From contig DJRS01000023.1 of NCBI GenBank assembly GCA_002440145.1, positions 1-7,850 on the forward strand: DNA of 7,850 nt, in the 5' to 3' direction. Source of the stretch: Verrucomicrobia bacterium UBA6354 (lineage in GTDB: Bacteria; Verrucomicrobiota; Kiritimatiellia; RFP12; UBA1067). The notes beneath the pieces are model-generated. The model was not told the origin of the DNA. It worked only from the letters and a program-made list of their open reading frames with translations, and did not search any database. The stretch's first letter is position 1. Each line of letters opens with the position of its first letter. A program made the position numbers and the translations under genes. Shown piece after piece: positions 1-6,534 of the stretch.

Positions 1-37
1 CGTTGCGCCGGAACGCCTACCCCGTTGCGCCGGAACG
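1..37. repeat. Two direct copies of a 15-bp near-palindromic unit
   Basis: The 15-mer CGTTGCGCCGGAACG occurs at 1-15 and again at 23-37, a 22-bp period with a 7-bp spacer. Each unit is an imperfect dyad: outer CGTT pairs with AACG and inner CG with CG, with mismatches between and at the centre. The array may continue leftwards out of the window. It could be the end of a short tandem repeat array, a pair of operator-like sites, or a remnant of an intergenic repeat family. Function is unknown. Confidence 0.6.
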
Positions 38-79
38 GTCGCGTGGCGCATAGGCGGTCCGTCCAAAAGTGGCTCTCTC

Positions 80-132
80 TTTGCCGTGCGGGTGGCAAGG
101 ACAGCCGCCCTTGCCATTCATGGGGGGCGGCT
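80..132 (+). promoter_or_regulatory. Overlapping, mutually exclusive inverted repeats
   Basis: Three stems can form from the same stretch. Stem A pairs TTGCC (81-85) with GGCAA (94-98). Stem B pairs TGGCAAGG (93-100) with CCTTGCCA (109-116), eight perfect pairs with an 8-nt loop. Stem C pairs AGCCGCCC (103-110) with GGGCGGCT (125-132), eight perfect pairs with a 14-nt loop. Stem B shares bases with both A and C, so B excludes the other two while A and C are compatible. This resembles the logic of a leader switch or attenuator, but no U-tract follows and the transcript boundaries are unknown. The base complementarity is visible; the regulatory reading is inference. Confidence 0.35.
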
Positions 133-200
133 ACACGGTTAAACGCCTGTTTTCCCGCATTCTCCCGATCTCCCGCAAAAAATCAAATTTTGTGGTCTCT

Positions 201-216
201 TCCCCCGTACGGGGGA
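201..216. promoter_or_regulatory. 16-bp perfect palindrome, possible operator
   Basis: TCCCCCGTACGGGGGA is a perfect 16-bp dyad at the edge of the AT-rich island, just upstream of a -10-like element. In RNA it would give a six-pair stem with a GUAC loop, but no T-run follows on either strand, so it does not look like an intrinsic terminator. Position and symmetry fit a binding site for a dimeric regulator of the downstream operon. No regulator gene is in the window to pair it with. Confidence 0.4.
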
Positions 217-245
217 TGTTCAAACGGCGGAAAATATGTTATACT
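217..245 (+). promoter_or_regulatory. Candidate promoter with extended -10
   Basis: TGTTATACT at 237-245 reads as an extended -10 element (TGN followed by TATACT, one mismatch from TATAAT). Seventeen bases upstream is a weak -35 candidate, TGTTCA at 217-222, directly beside the 201-216 palindrome. Transcription from here would start near 252 and leave a leader of roughly 320 nt before the first gene. The -35 match is poor, and promoter rules in PVC bacteria are not well established, so this is tentative. Confidence 0.35.
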
Positions 246-275
246 ATTTCTTGAAGGTTATACTATTTCTTGAAG
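238..275. repeat. Exact 19-bp tandem duplication
   Basis: The 19-mer GTTATACTATTTCTTGAAG is repeated head-to-tail with no mismatch (238-256 and 257-275). Each copy contains TATACT, a -10-like hexamer, and ends in TTGAAG. The second copy lacks the TG that makes the first an extended -10. Perfect identity suggests a recent slippage-type duplication or a unit kept for function, such as a doubled operator or start region. It lies in the most AT-rich part of the leader. Confidence 0.85.
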
Positions 276-327
276 TTTGGTGGTACCAGGATGAAGATGA
301 TACGGACAAGCAAGATGGGACGGTGCG

Positions 328-349
328 GCGGCGCTTTTGAGAGCGCCGC
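328..349 (+). promoter_or_regulatory. GC-rich 8-bp hairpin in the leader
   Basis: GCGGCGCT (328-335) and AGCGCCGC (342-349) are perfect complements around the 6-nt loop TTTGAG. The stem would be stable in RNA. The bases after it are GC-rich rather than a U-run, so it is not a typical intrinsic terminator. If transcription starts near 252 it sits about 75 nt into the leader, where it could stabilise the transcript or act as a protein site. Function is inferred only. Confidence 0.4.
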
Positions 350-396
350 GTGCGCGTGCCCGCAGAGCGCGGCAGGACGCGTTCTGGCGTGTCCGT

Positions 397-428
397 TTGC
401 GTCCAAGTACCCCCCCCCCTTATATGCT
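397..428 (+). promoter_or_regulatory. Possible second promoter spanning a poly-C spacer
   Basis: TTGCGT (397-402) gives a half-match to a -35, and TATATG (421-426) or TATGCT (423-428) gives four-of-six matches to a -10. The spacer is 18 or 20 bp and contains an uninterrupted run of ten C. A start here would give a leader of about 140 nt. The elements are weak, so this is a hypothesis built mainly on the placement of the homopolymer. Confidence 0.25.
410..419. repeat. Homopolymer tract of ten C
   Basis: Ten consecutive C bases (410-419) are followed directly by TTATATGC. Tracts of this length are prone to slipped-strand mispairing. Its place upstream of a surface or secreted protein gene recalls phase-variable promoters in other bacteria. 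It could equally be of uncertain length because of sequencing error. Confidence 0.85.
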
Positions 429-482
429 AGAAGCGCTGTAAGGGGCCTTTTAGAGGCTATTTCCGCACCTTTGAACGGGGTC

Positions 483-492
483 GTCTGCAGAC
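483..492. promoter_or_regulatory. 10-bp perfect palindrome, possible operator
   Basis: GTCTGCAGAC is a perfect 10-bp dyad about 80 bases upstream of the first start codon. It could be a small operator or chance; nothing else supports a role. Confidence 0.2.
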
Positions 493-560
493 TTTCCCCT
501 TCGCCGTTTTTTGCATGTGTGCGACGGATTCCCGCAATTCATTTCTTGTTTCATAATCAG

Positions 561-566
561 AAAGGA
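561..566 (+). promoter_or_regulatory. Ribosome binding site of gene 1
   Basis: AAAGGA ends 8 bases before the ATG at 575. The next codon is also ATG (578), so the protein could begin one residue later with an 11-base spacing; 575 is the better-spaced start. Confidence 0.7.
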
Positions 567-574
567 ACAAACCT

Positions 575-3289
575 ATGATGAAGAGGAGTATCAAAAGAAC
601 CGCATGCGCCGGGAGCCGGACACGGAAACGGTCGTTTCTGCTGGCGACTCTGATGTTCGCCGGTTTGGCCGTCCGCGGCGAAACGCGGATCTGGGTCGAT
701 GCGGAGGCGGCCGAATCGACGTCGGGCGAGACGTTGTCGTACAAGACGATAGAAGGCGCGGTCAATAAGGCGACGGAACTGGCGCGGGGCGACGCGAACA
801 ATCCGGTTTCGGTCTGCGTCAAGGACGGCACGTACAAGCTGACGAGCGAGATCGTGCTGACGAACGGCGTGACGCTCGTCTCGGAGAACGGGCGCGACAA
901 GGTGACGCTGATTCCGGCGGAGAACCGCCGCGCCGTCGCCGTGACCGGGGGCACACTCGCCGGTGTGACGATTCAGGGCCTGACGTATGCCGCGGGCATG
1001 CGGCTCACGTCGGACGTCGATACGAATCCAAAAGGTCTCGGCATCTATATGCAGGGCGAGACGTCCCTCGTGACGAACTGCCTCGTGCGCGGCGTCGTCC
1101 TGGAGGGTACGCAAAAGGAGTCGGGCGGGGCGCTCTTCATGAAAGGCGGGCGTTGCCGCGACTCGGTCTTCACCGGCTGCAAGGGTCCCTTCACCGTGGT
1201 GGGGACGTCGGGCGACTGGCTCCGGCTCTGGAATTGCGCCGTGACGAGCAACAAGGTCGAGAACCCCGCCCAGAGCGTGGTTTGGGTGCAAGGCGGCGCG
1301 GAGTTCGTGAACTGCCTTGTCGCGGACAACGAGATCGCGGAGACGAATGCGGCCGTCTTTTTCAACGTCTGGAGCGGCACGGGGCTGGACAACTGCACGA
1401 TCGCCGGGAACACGGGCGCGGGCGTGTCGATGGGTTCGGCACGCGGCTTCAGCTTCAACAACTGCGTCATTGCGGGGAACACGGGCGGCGCGTTCGTCCT
1501 GCCCGCGGGCAACAAGAACGCCTACGAGCTCTACAACTGCGCCTACGACGCGGACACCCTGCCGACGAACTTCACGGTCGTCGCGTCCTGTCTGAAAATC
1601 GCCGCGGACGGCGGCGTTTTCGCCGACCCCAGCCGCGGCGACTGGCGTCTCGCGGCCGGGTCGCCCCTGATAGACGCGGGGAGAAGGCAATGGTTGGACA
1701 GAGAAGCGGCCAAGGCCGTCACGACGGATCTCGACGGACGGGCGCGGCTCAACAACGGCGGGATGGACATCGGCTGCTACGAGTTCGACAAGAAACTGGA
1801 CGACCCGGTTCTGCAGGTCGGTCTCGATCGCCTGGGGACGCCGCAGGTCGTGTCGCAGACGGGGAAGGAAATCAAGTTCCGTCCGCAGCTGCTGTGGCAC
1901 GGTCAGGCGGTTGCGCCCGAATCCGTTTCCTATGTCTGGAACGGCGAGGAGAAGTCGTTCGGTACGGACGGGACGGCGAGCGAGACGCTCACGGCGGTTT
2001 CGTCGTACGATCTCGTGCTGAAGGCCGTCTACGACGGGCAGACGGTTTCCAACGTCCTGCCCAAGGCGTTCGTGTGCGTGGGCGCCGACGCGACGGCGAA
2101 GACCTTCTGGGTCGGGGCGTCCGGCAGCAACGAATCGCCCTACGACACGCCCGAAACGGCGGCGCACAGCCCGGTCGACGCGGCGAATGCCGCGACTGGG
2201 CAGAAGAACGCGACCGTTCTCGTCATGGACGGCACCTACCGGTTTGACGAGACGATCAACCTGACGAACGGGGTGCGGATGGCTTCGGTCGCGGGCGACC
2301 CCCGGCGCGTCGTGTTCAAAGGCGGTATCGACACGGGCAGTATGATGATCGCCGTCGGTGGAGGTTCAAAGACCCAAACTTCGGGCGAGTTGTCCGGCGT
2401 GACGGTTCAGGACGCTTTGGGGATGACGGGTAGAGATGGCGATCTTTGTCAGGGCGTGAAGGTTCATGGCGGCAGCATCTCCAACTGCATCATCCGCAAC
2501 ATCGGCGGCGTGCGGAACTGGCAATGGGCCTCGCACGGGTGTGCACTGACGCTCGGAGACAACTGGTGGGGATTGAAGGCACAGGCGGTGGACTGTATCA
2601 TCGAGGACAACGTGTCGGCATTCTACAAGGGCGAGACTACGGACGCTAACGCGAAAAACGGCGCGGCGGTCAAGATCGGCCAGAATGGCTTCATGGACCG
2701 CTGCATCGTGCGCGACAACCGCGCAGACGACAATACAAGCGTTGCATACGCAAAAGTATCCGGCGCGGGCATTCGCATGAATCATGCGAGCGCGGTCTGC
2801 CGCAACACGCTTGTCGCGGACAACGTGTCGGCGAGTGTGCTGGGCGGCGTCTGCCTGAAGGCGGGGCGGCTCGAGAACTGCACGATCGCGGGGAATACGG
2901 GGACGAACGAGGAAACGACGGTCTACGGCGGCGGCCTGTACGTCGCGGGCGGCACGGTCGTCAACACGATCGTCACGGGGAACTTCGCCGGTACGAATGA
3001 GGTCAATGTCGCGCTGACGAACGGGCTGGACGCGGCGACGGTCTTCACCAACTGCTGCCTGACGGGCTTTGCGGGCGGCACGGACTGCCTTTTCGGGGAC
3101 CCCCTTCTGGACGCGGACTTCCGCCCCGGCAAGAAGAGCCCCGTCATCAACAAAGGTCTGAAACTCGACTGGATGACGGCGGACGCGCTCGATCTCGCAC
3201 ACAATCCGCGCCTCTACAAGAGGAGGCCCGATATGGGATGCTACGAGATGCCCTACGACTATGTGGGGTTCACGCTCATCCTCCGGTAG
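575..3289 (+). CDS. Secreted duplicated right-handed beta-helix protein with two choice-of-anchor Q-type ends
   Basis: Predicted exported protein of 904 residues. A basic n-region (to residue 19) and a hydrophobic stretch from FLLATL form a signal peptide ending near residue 35. Two similar halves follow. Each opens with an IWV/FWV strand (39-41 and 511-513), then a DGTY motif (84-87 and 552-555) with an LTNGV strand soon after, as in DUF1565/pectate-lyase-like folds. Beta-helix coils rich in NC[TV]IAGNTG-type turns come next (273-281, 296-304, 768-776; the first two lie 23 residues apart, one coil). Each half closes with a choice-of-anchor Q-like segment: SPLIDAG...DLDGRARL...DIGCYEF (363-404) and SPVINKG...DMGCYEM (855-892). 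Residues 405-508 look like an Ig-like linker. The protein ends 12 residues after CYEM in a short hydrophobic strand, with no membrane helix or sorting signal. It may be a polysaccharide lyase or glycan-binding protein, but no catalytic residues are identifiable. It is first in the operon. Confidence 0.85.
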   Translation: MMKRSIKRTACAGSRTRKRSFLLATLMFAGLAVRGETRIWVDAEAAESTSGETLSYKTIEGAVNKATELARGDANNPVSVCVKDGTYKLTSEIVLTNGVTLVSENGRDKVTLIPAENRRAVAVTGGTLAGVTIQGLTYAAGMRLTSDVDTNPKGLGIYMQGETSLVTNCLVRGVVLEGTQKESGGALFMKGGRCRDSVFTGCKGPFTVVGTSGDWLRLWNCAVTSNKVENPAQSVVWVQGGAEFVNCLVADNEIAETNAAVFFNVWSGTGLDNCTIAGNTGAGVSMGSARGFSFNNCVIAGNTGGAFVLPAGNKNAYELYNCAYDADTLPTNFTVVASCLKIAADGGVFADPSRGDWRLAAGSPLIDAGRRQWLDREAAKAVTTDLDGRARLNNGGMDIGCYEFDKKLDDPVLQVGLDRLGTPQVVSQTGKEIKFRPQLLWHGQAVAPESVSYVWNGEEKSFGTDGTASETLTAVSSYDLVLKAVYDGQTVSNVLPKAFVCVGADATAKTFWVGASGSNESPYDTPETAAHSPVDAANAATGQKNATVLVMDGTYRFDETINLTNGVRMASVAGDPRRVVFKGGIDTGSMMIAVGGGSKTQTSGELSGVTVQDALGMTGRDGDLCQGVKVHGGSISNCIIRNIGGVRNWQWASHGCALTLGDNWWGLKAQAVDCIIEDNVSAFYKGETTDANAKNGAAVKIGQNGFMDRCIVRDNRADDNTSVAYAKVSGAGIRMNHASAVCRNTLVADNVSASVLGGVCLKAGRLENCTIAGNTGTNEETTVYGGGLYVAGGTVVNTIVTGNFAGTNEVNVALTNGLDAATVFTNCCLTGFAGGTDCLFGDPLLDADFRPGKKSPVINKGLKLDWMTADALDLAHNPRLYKRRPDMGCYEMPYDYVGFTLILR

Positions 3290-3302
3290 CGCGACTTTAT
3301 TG

Positions 3303-3313
3303 AAAGGAAAGGA
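3303..3313 (+). promoter_or_regulatory. Doubled ribosome binding site of gene 2
   Basis: AAAGGAAAGGA carries two overlapping AAAGGA cores, spaced about 10 and 5 bases from the ATG at 3319. It lies within the 29-bp gap after the gene 1 stop. The gap holds no terminator or promoter, so genes 1 and 2 are probably co-transcribed. Confidence 0.7.
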
Positions 3314-3318
3314 AAACG

Positions 3319-6300
3319 ATGAGGAAATTGTGCATTGTCCTGGCGGCGGCGCTGTGCGGCGTCCAGAGCCAAGGGGCGCTGACGATCGACCATCCATCGC
3401 GGGGCCACCGCTACTACTACGGCGAGAACCATCTCATCCCCTCGCAGGAGTGGAACGGGACCGCCTTTGTCGTGGAGGCCGACCTCGTGCCGCCGGAGAA
3501 GGATTTCGCGAACGGTTCGTGGTGCGGCATCGCCGTGGACGATCCCGCGCTGAAGGAGCGGTTCATCTTCGGTCCGCTCAACACGAGCGGCAAGGAGGAC
3601 GCGTCCGCGCTGTCGCTGGGGTGCGTCGAGTACCGGCACAAGAAGTCGGGCGGCATCAACGACTTGAAGAAGAAGTTCCCGTGGCCGCGCGGCGAGAAGA
3701 AAATCACCGTGCGCGTCGCGTGGGACGGGGCGAAACTGACGGCCGCGCGGCGTCTGGCGGACGGAACCTACGCGACGTTCTGCGAAATCGCGCCTACGGA
3801 GGGGTTCGCGCCGAAGAAGATCGGCCTCGCGGCCGAGAACTACGTCGGCCGGGGCCGCATCACGGCGTTCAAGTGCACGGCCTTCCGCGTCCTCTCGGGC
3901 GAAGGCCCCGCGAAGAGCGATCCGCTGGACGGGACGGCCCCGCAGGTCTGGACGGTCCTCCAGGGCGAGCGCGCGGCGGCGGACTGGGAGTATCCCCACC
4001 CGTTCGTCTGCTCGTGGCAAATTCCGATGGAGGAGCCGTTCGCGTTCGACACCGGGACGGAAGCGGTCCTGAACGTCGGGCTGAAGACCTGGCGCTACGG
4101 CGGGCGGAAAGTCCGTCTCGCGTGGACGTGCCGCGACTACGCGGGCAACGAGATCGCGCAGGGCGTCGAGGAGCGTGAACTGCCGGCGGAAGGGCAGCCG
4201 CTGACCGCCCCCATCCGCATCCCGGCGGGGGTCCTGGCGAAGAACGGGTGCTACCGGATGCGCGTTTCGCCGCAGATCGACGGCGAGACGTTCAAGGACC
4301 TGACGGCGCAGTTCTCCGTCATCCCGGCGCGGCGGATCGTGCCCGGCTCGCTCGACCCGCAGAGCCCGTACACGATGAACTACCTCGCCGGAGTCGGGGC
4401 GTGGCGCAGCTGGAACCTGACGGCGCGGCTCGGCGCGAAGGCGATCCGCCAGCCCTACTGGAACGAGGGGGCGTGGAAAGAGAACAAGGCGCTGGACGCG
4501 CAGGCGGCGCGGCGGCACGGCATCCTCATCAACTCGTCGCCGCTGAGCGTGTTCTCCTACGACGACCCGGCGAAGAACGACGCGGAGTCGAAGCGGCTCG
4601 CGCACCTCTTCATGAAGCTCCGGGAGGAGTACGGCGACGTGATGTACTGCTCGGAGGTCTTCAACGAGCCGGAAAGCCTGGCGAAGGGCAACACCGAGAT
4701 GACGGCCTACTGCTCGATGATGGGCAAGATCAAGCGCGAACTCGAACGCTGCGGCTCGTCGCTGAAGCTGATGTGCACGGGCGCGGTGCACTGCAACCTC
4801 GACTTCCTCAACCGCGTGGCGCTGACCGGCGGGCGGGATTCCGTCGACATCGTGACCACCCACGGCTACCGCAGCCCCTGCCGCCCCGAATTCGGCTGGG
4901 CCGACGACATCCAGGCCATCAAGGATCTCTTCGGCGCGGACAAGCCCATCATCTGCAACGAGGATTCGTACTTCGCCTACGTCCCCGGCCAGGTGCGGGC
5001 CACCGCCGACGATTCGGGCCTCGCCATCAACGTCCCGGCCCACACGCTCAACGAACTCGACGAGCTCACGCACGGCGTCTACACCCAGCGCAAGTTCCTC
5101 AACCAGCTGATGGCGGGCTACACGGGCGTGAACCAGTTCAACGACCTCGACAACCACAACATCGTCTTCCTTCCGCACTACCACCGTCCGGGCGTCGTCA
5201 CCTACGCGGCGCTGACGTGGCTGATGCCGCATCCCAGGTTCGAGTCGCGCCTGACGGACGAGACGGATAGCCTCTGGGGGCTGAAGTGGACGACCGACGG
5301 CGAGGAGACGCTGACGTTTTGGGCGATGGACGGCTTCCACCGGGTGACGGTCGCGGGCGAGGACGTGCAGGTCTTCGACACCTACGCCAACACGCTCGGC
5401 AAGGGCGGCGAGGTTTCGTTCGTCGCCGGTGTCGCGCCCGTCTTCGTCAAGGGCAAGAACGTGAAGATCGTGTCGCGGCAGACGACGGACGAGATGCCGG
5501 CCGTCGTCCTGCGCGAGGAGAATCCGCTGGCGGAAGGCCCGTTCGACGCATCGATCCTCGGCCACGCGACAGACTTGACGGGCGGCGCCGTCGTCGAGGT
5601 GACGGTGCGAAACAACTCCGGCAAGGACGCGCCGTTCAGCGTGAAGCCGGTCTTCGTCGGAAAGGATGCAGCGGCGTGGGGCTTCAAGCCCGCGGTCGCC
5701 GATGCGACGCTCAAGGCGGGCGAGACGAAGGTCTTCTCGTTCACGCCGTACTCGAAGGATGCCGCGAAGCCGTTCAATCCCTCCGACCCTGGCATCAACT
5801 ATACGGCGATTTGGTGGACGGAAGGGTATCAGATCGGCGCGGAGGTCGCGTCCGGCGACACGCAGAAGGTCTTCTACAACACGCGGCAGATGGGGCTTCG
5901 CGGCATTCCCCGCCTCGAAAACGCGCAGATCGACGCGTCTGACGCGGAGTGGGGCGCGGTCGCGCCGTTCAAGCAGCTCGGGTCGCGCCGCCGCAACGTG
6001 GGCCACGGCAACTACGGCTGGTACACGCGCGAATCGTACTGTCCGACCTTCAAGCTCGCCTGGTCGAAGGAAGGCCTGCTCTTCTACGCGGAGGTCCTCG
6101 ACGCGCGGCACGACGTCTCCCAGAAAGGGCTGAACGCCTGGCGCACGGATTCCATCCAGCTGGGGCTTTCGGCGAACTGGGAGAAGCCCGACCACGTGGC
6201 GTGGCCGCTCCTGACGTTCTCGCTCGCCAACAAGGAGGTGTGGCTTCAGCGCGACATGCCGGGACGCAAGGCCGGCCCGGTCAAGGAGATTGCCTATGCG

Positions 6301-6534
6301 ACGAAGCGCATCGAGGGCGACTACACCCGGCCCGCGACGACGATCTACGAGGCGCTGATCCCGTGGACGGTCATCGGCGCGGAACCGAAGGCGGGACACA
6401 CGATCGGCTACTCGATCCTGTTCAACCAATCCATCGGCTACTGGCGCAACGGGTGGGAGGGCTACTTCCAGCCGCTGGGCGGCCACATCGTCGATCCCAC
6501 CTGCTTCGGAGACCTGACGCTATGCGACAAGTGA
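3319..6534 (+). CDS. Secreted multidomain clan GH-A-like glycoside hydrolase with C-terminal CBM9-like domain
   Basis: Predicted exported enzyme of 1071 residues, probably hydrolysing a glycan outside the cytoplasm. The signal peptide is residues 1 to about 20. Residues about 20-200 form a concanavalin A-like beta-sandwich (AFVVEADL; KKITVRVAWDG), and about 220-338 an Ig-like domain. A TIM barrel spans about 350-615 with eight assignable strands. Strand 4 ends in VFNEPE, with E450 the likely acid/base. Strand 7 is PIICNEDSY, with E548 the likely nucleophile. Strand 8 is GVNQFND (603-609). A barrel-capping beta domain (651-728) and an Ig-like domain (about 735-860) follow. Residues about 863-1071 resemble CBM9, including DAEWG and WRTDSIQLGLS (941-951). 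The Glu positions fit a retaining clan GH-A enzyme, but the family (GH5, GH39 or an unassigned one) and substrate cannot be told by eye. The stop overlaps gene 3 by 13 bases. Confidence 0.85.
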   Translation: MRKLCIVLAAALCGVQSQGALTIDHPSRGHRYYYGENHLIPSQEWNGTAFVVEADLVPPEKDFANGSWCGIAVDDPALKERFIFGPLNTSGKEDASALSLGCVEYRHKKSGGINDLKKKFPWPRGEKKITVRVAWDGAKLTAARRLADGTYATFCEIAPTEGFAPKKIGLAAENYVGRGRITAFKCTAFRVLSGEGPAKSDPLDGTAPQVWTVLQGERAAADWEYPHPFVCSWQIPMEEPFAFDTGTEAVLNVGLKTWRYGGRKVRLAWTCRDYAGNEIAQGVEERELPAEGQPLTAPIRIPAGVLAKNGCYRMRVSPQIDGETFKDLTAQFSVIPARRIVPGSLDPQSPYTMNYLAGVGAWRSWNLTARLGAKAIRQPYWNEGAWKENKALDAQAARRHGILINSSPLSVFSYDDPAKNDAESKRLAHLFMKLREEYGDVMYCSEVFNEPESLAKGNTEMTAYCSMMGKIKRELERCGSSLKLMCTGAVHCNLDFLNRVALTGGRDSVDIVTTHGYRSPCRPEFGWADDIQAIKDLFGADKPIICNEDSYFAYVPGQVRATADDSGLAINVPAHTLNELDELTHGVYTQRKFLNQLMAGYTGVNQFNDLDNHNIVFLPHYHRPGVVTYAALTWLMPHPRFESRLTDETDSLWGLKWTTDGEETLTFWAMDGFHRVTVAGEDVQVFDTYANTLGKGGEVSFVAGVAPVFVKGKNVKIVSRQTTDEMPAVVLREENPLAEGPFDASILGHATDLTGGAVVEVTVRNNSGKDAPFSVKPVFVGKDAAAWGFKPAVADATLKAGETKVFSFTPYSKDAAKPFNPSDPGINYTAIWWTEGYQIGAEVASGDTQKVFYNTRQMGLRGIPRLENAQIDASDAEWGAVAPFKQLGSRRRNVGHGNYGWYTRESYCPTFKLAWSKEGLLFYAEVLDARHDVSQKGLNAWRTDSIQLGLSANWEKPDHVAWPLLTFSLANKEVWLQRDMPGRKAGPVKEIAYATKRIEGDYTRPATTIYEALIPWTVIGAEPKAGHTIGYSILFNQSIGYWRNGWEGYFQPLGGHIVDPTCFGDLTLCDK
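6508..6511 (+). promoter_or_regulatory. Ribosome binding site of gene 3 inside gene 2
   Basis: GGAG lies 10 bases before the ATG at 6522, within the last codons of gene 2. The start precedes the gene 2 stop (6532-6534), so the two frames overlap by 13 bases. Ribosomes finishing gene 2 could restart here, which suggests translational coupling. Confidence 0.5.

Larger units (their letters stand above)
1..574. other. Non-coding leader region upstream of the operon
   Basis: No convincing protein gene is present here. The short open frames have poor starts, cysteine- and arginine-rich low-quality translations, and no plausible ribosome binding site. Base composition is uneven: GC-rich at both ends with an AT-richer island at about 176-275. 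The stretch is unusually dense in short repeats and dyads, listed separately. Its position directly before three co-oriented secreted-enzyme genes suggests that it holds their promoter(s) and a 5' leader of up to about 300 nt. No tRNA, rRNA, recognisable riboswitch or insertion sequence was seen. Whatever gene lies to the left does not enter the window recognisably. Confidence 0.7.

Noticed and set aside
1..37. CRISPR array fragment
   Set aside because: The repeats are only 15 bp and the spacer 7 bp, far too short for CRISPR, and no cas gene is present.
201..216. Palindrome as an intrinsic terminator of an upstream gene
   Set aside because: No T-run follows on either strand, so it does not meet the usual pattern.
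25..273. Short + strand frames in the left leader
   Set aside because: No ribosome binding site or protein-like composition. They run through the inverted repeats and the palindrome, which suggests non-coding DNA.
511..557. CATAAT just upstream of the gene 1 ribosome binding site as a -10 element
   Set aside because: It lies two bases before the ribosome binding site and has no -35 at a workable distance (TTGCAT is 35 bases upstream).
270..578. Short + strand frame whose stop overlaps the gene 1 start (TGA within ATGATG)
   Set aside because: It needs a TTG start inside the tandem repeat, has no ribosome binding site, translates through the C10 tract and shows no recognisable protein character. 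The overlap with the start codon is probably chance.
557..2167. Minus-strand open frame of 536 codons opposite gene 1
   Set aside because: Arg-rich low-quality translation without a domain, fully overlapping a well-supported beta-helix gene. It is a shadow frame.
4248..5270. + strand alternative-frame stretch of 340 codons inside gene 2
   Set aside because: Arg- and Ala-rich shadow frame; the main frame carries the barrel strands and both candidate catalytic Glu residues.
3259..6486. Long minus-strand open frame of 1075 codons opposite gene 2
   Set aside because: Its translation is dominated by Arg, Val, Ala and His with no recognisable domain or signal peptide. It is the expected mirror of a GC-rich gene whose + frame has a clear domain order.
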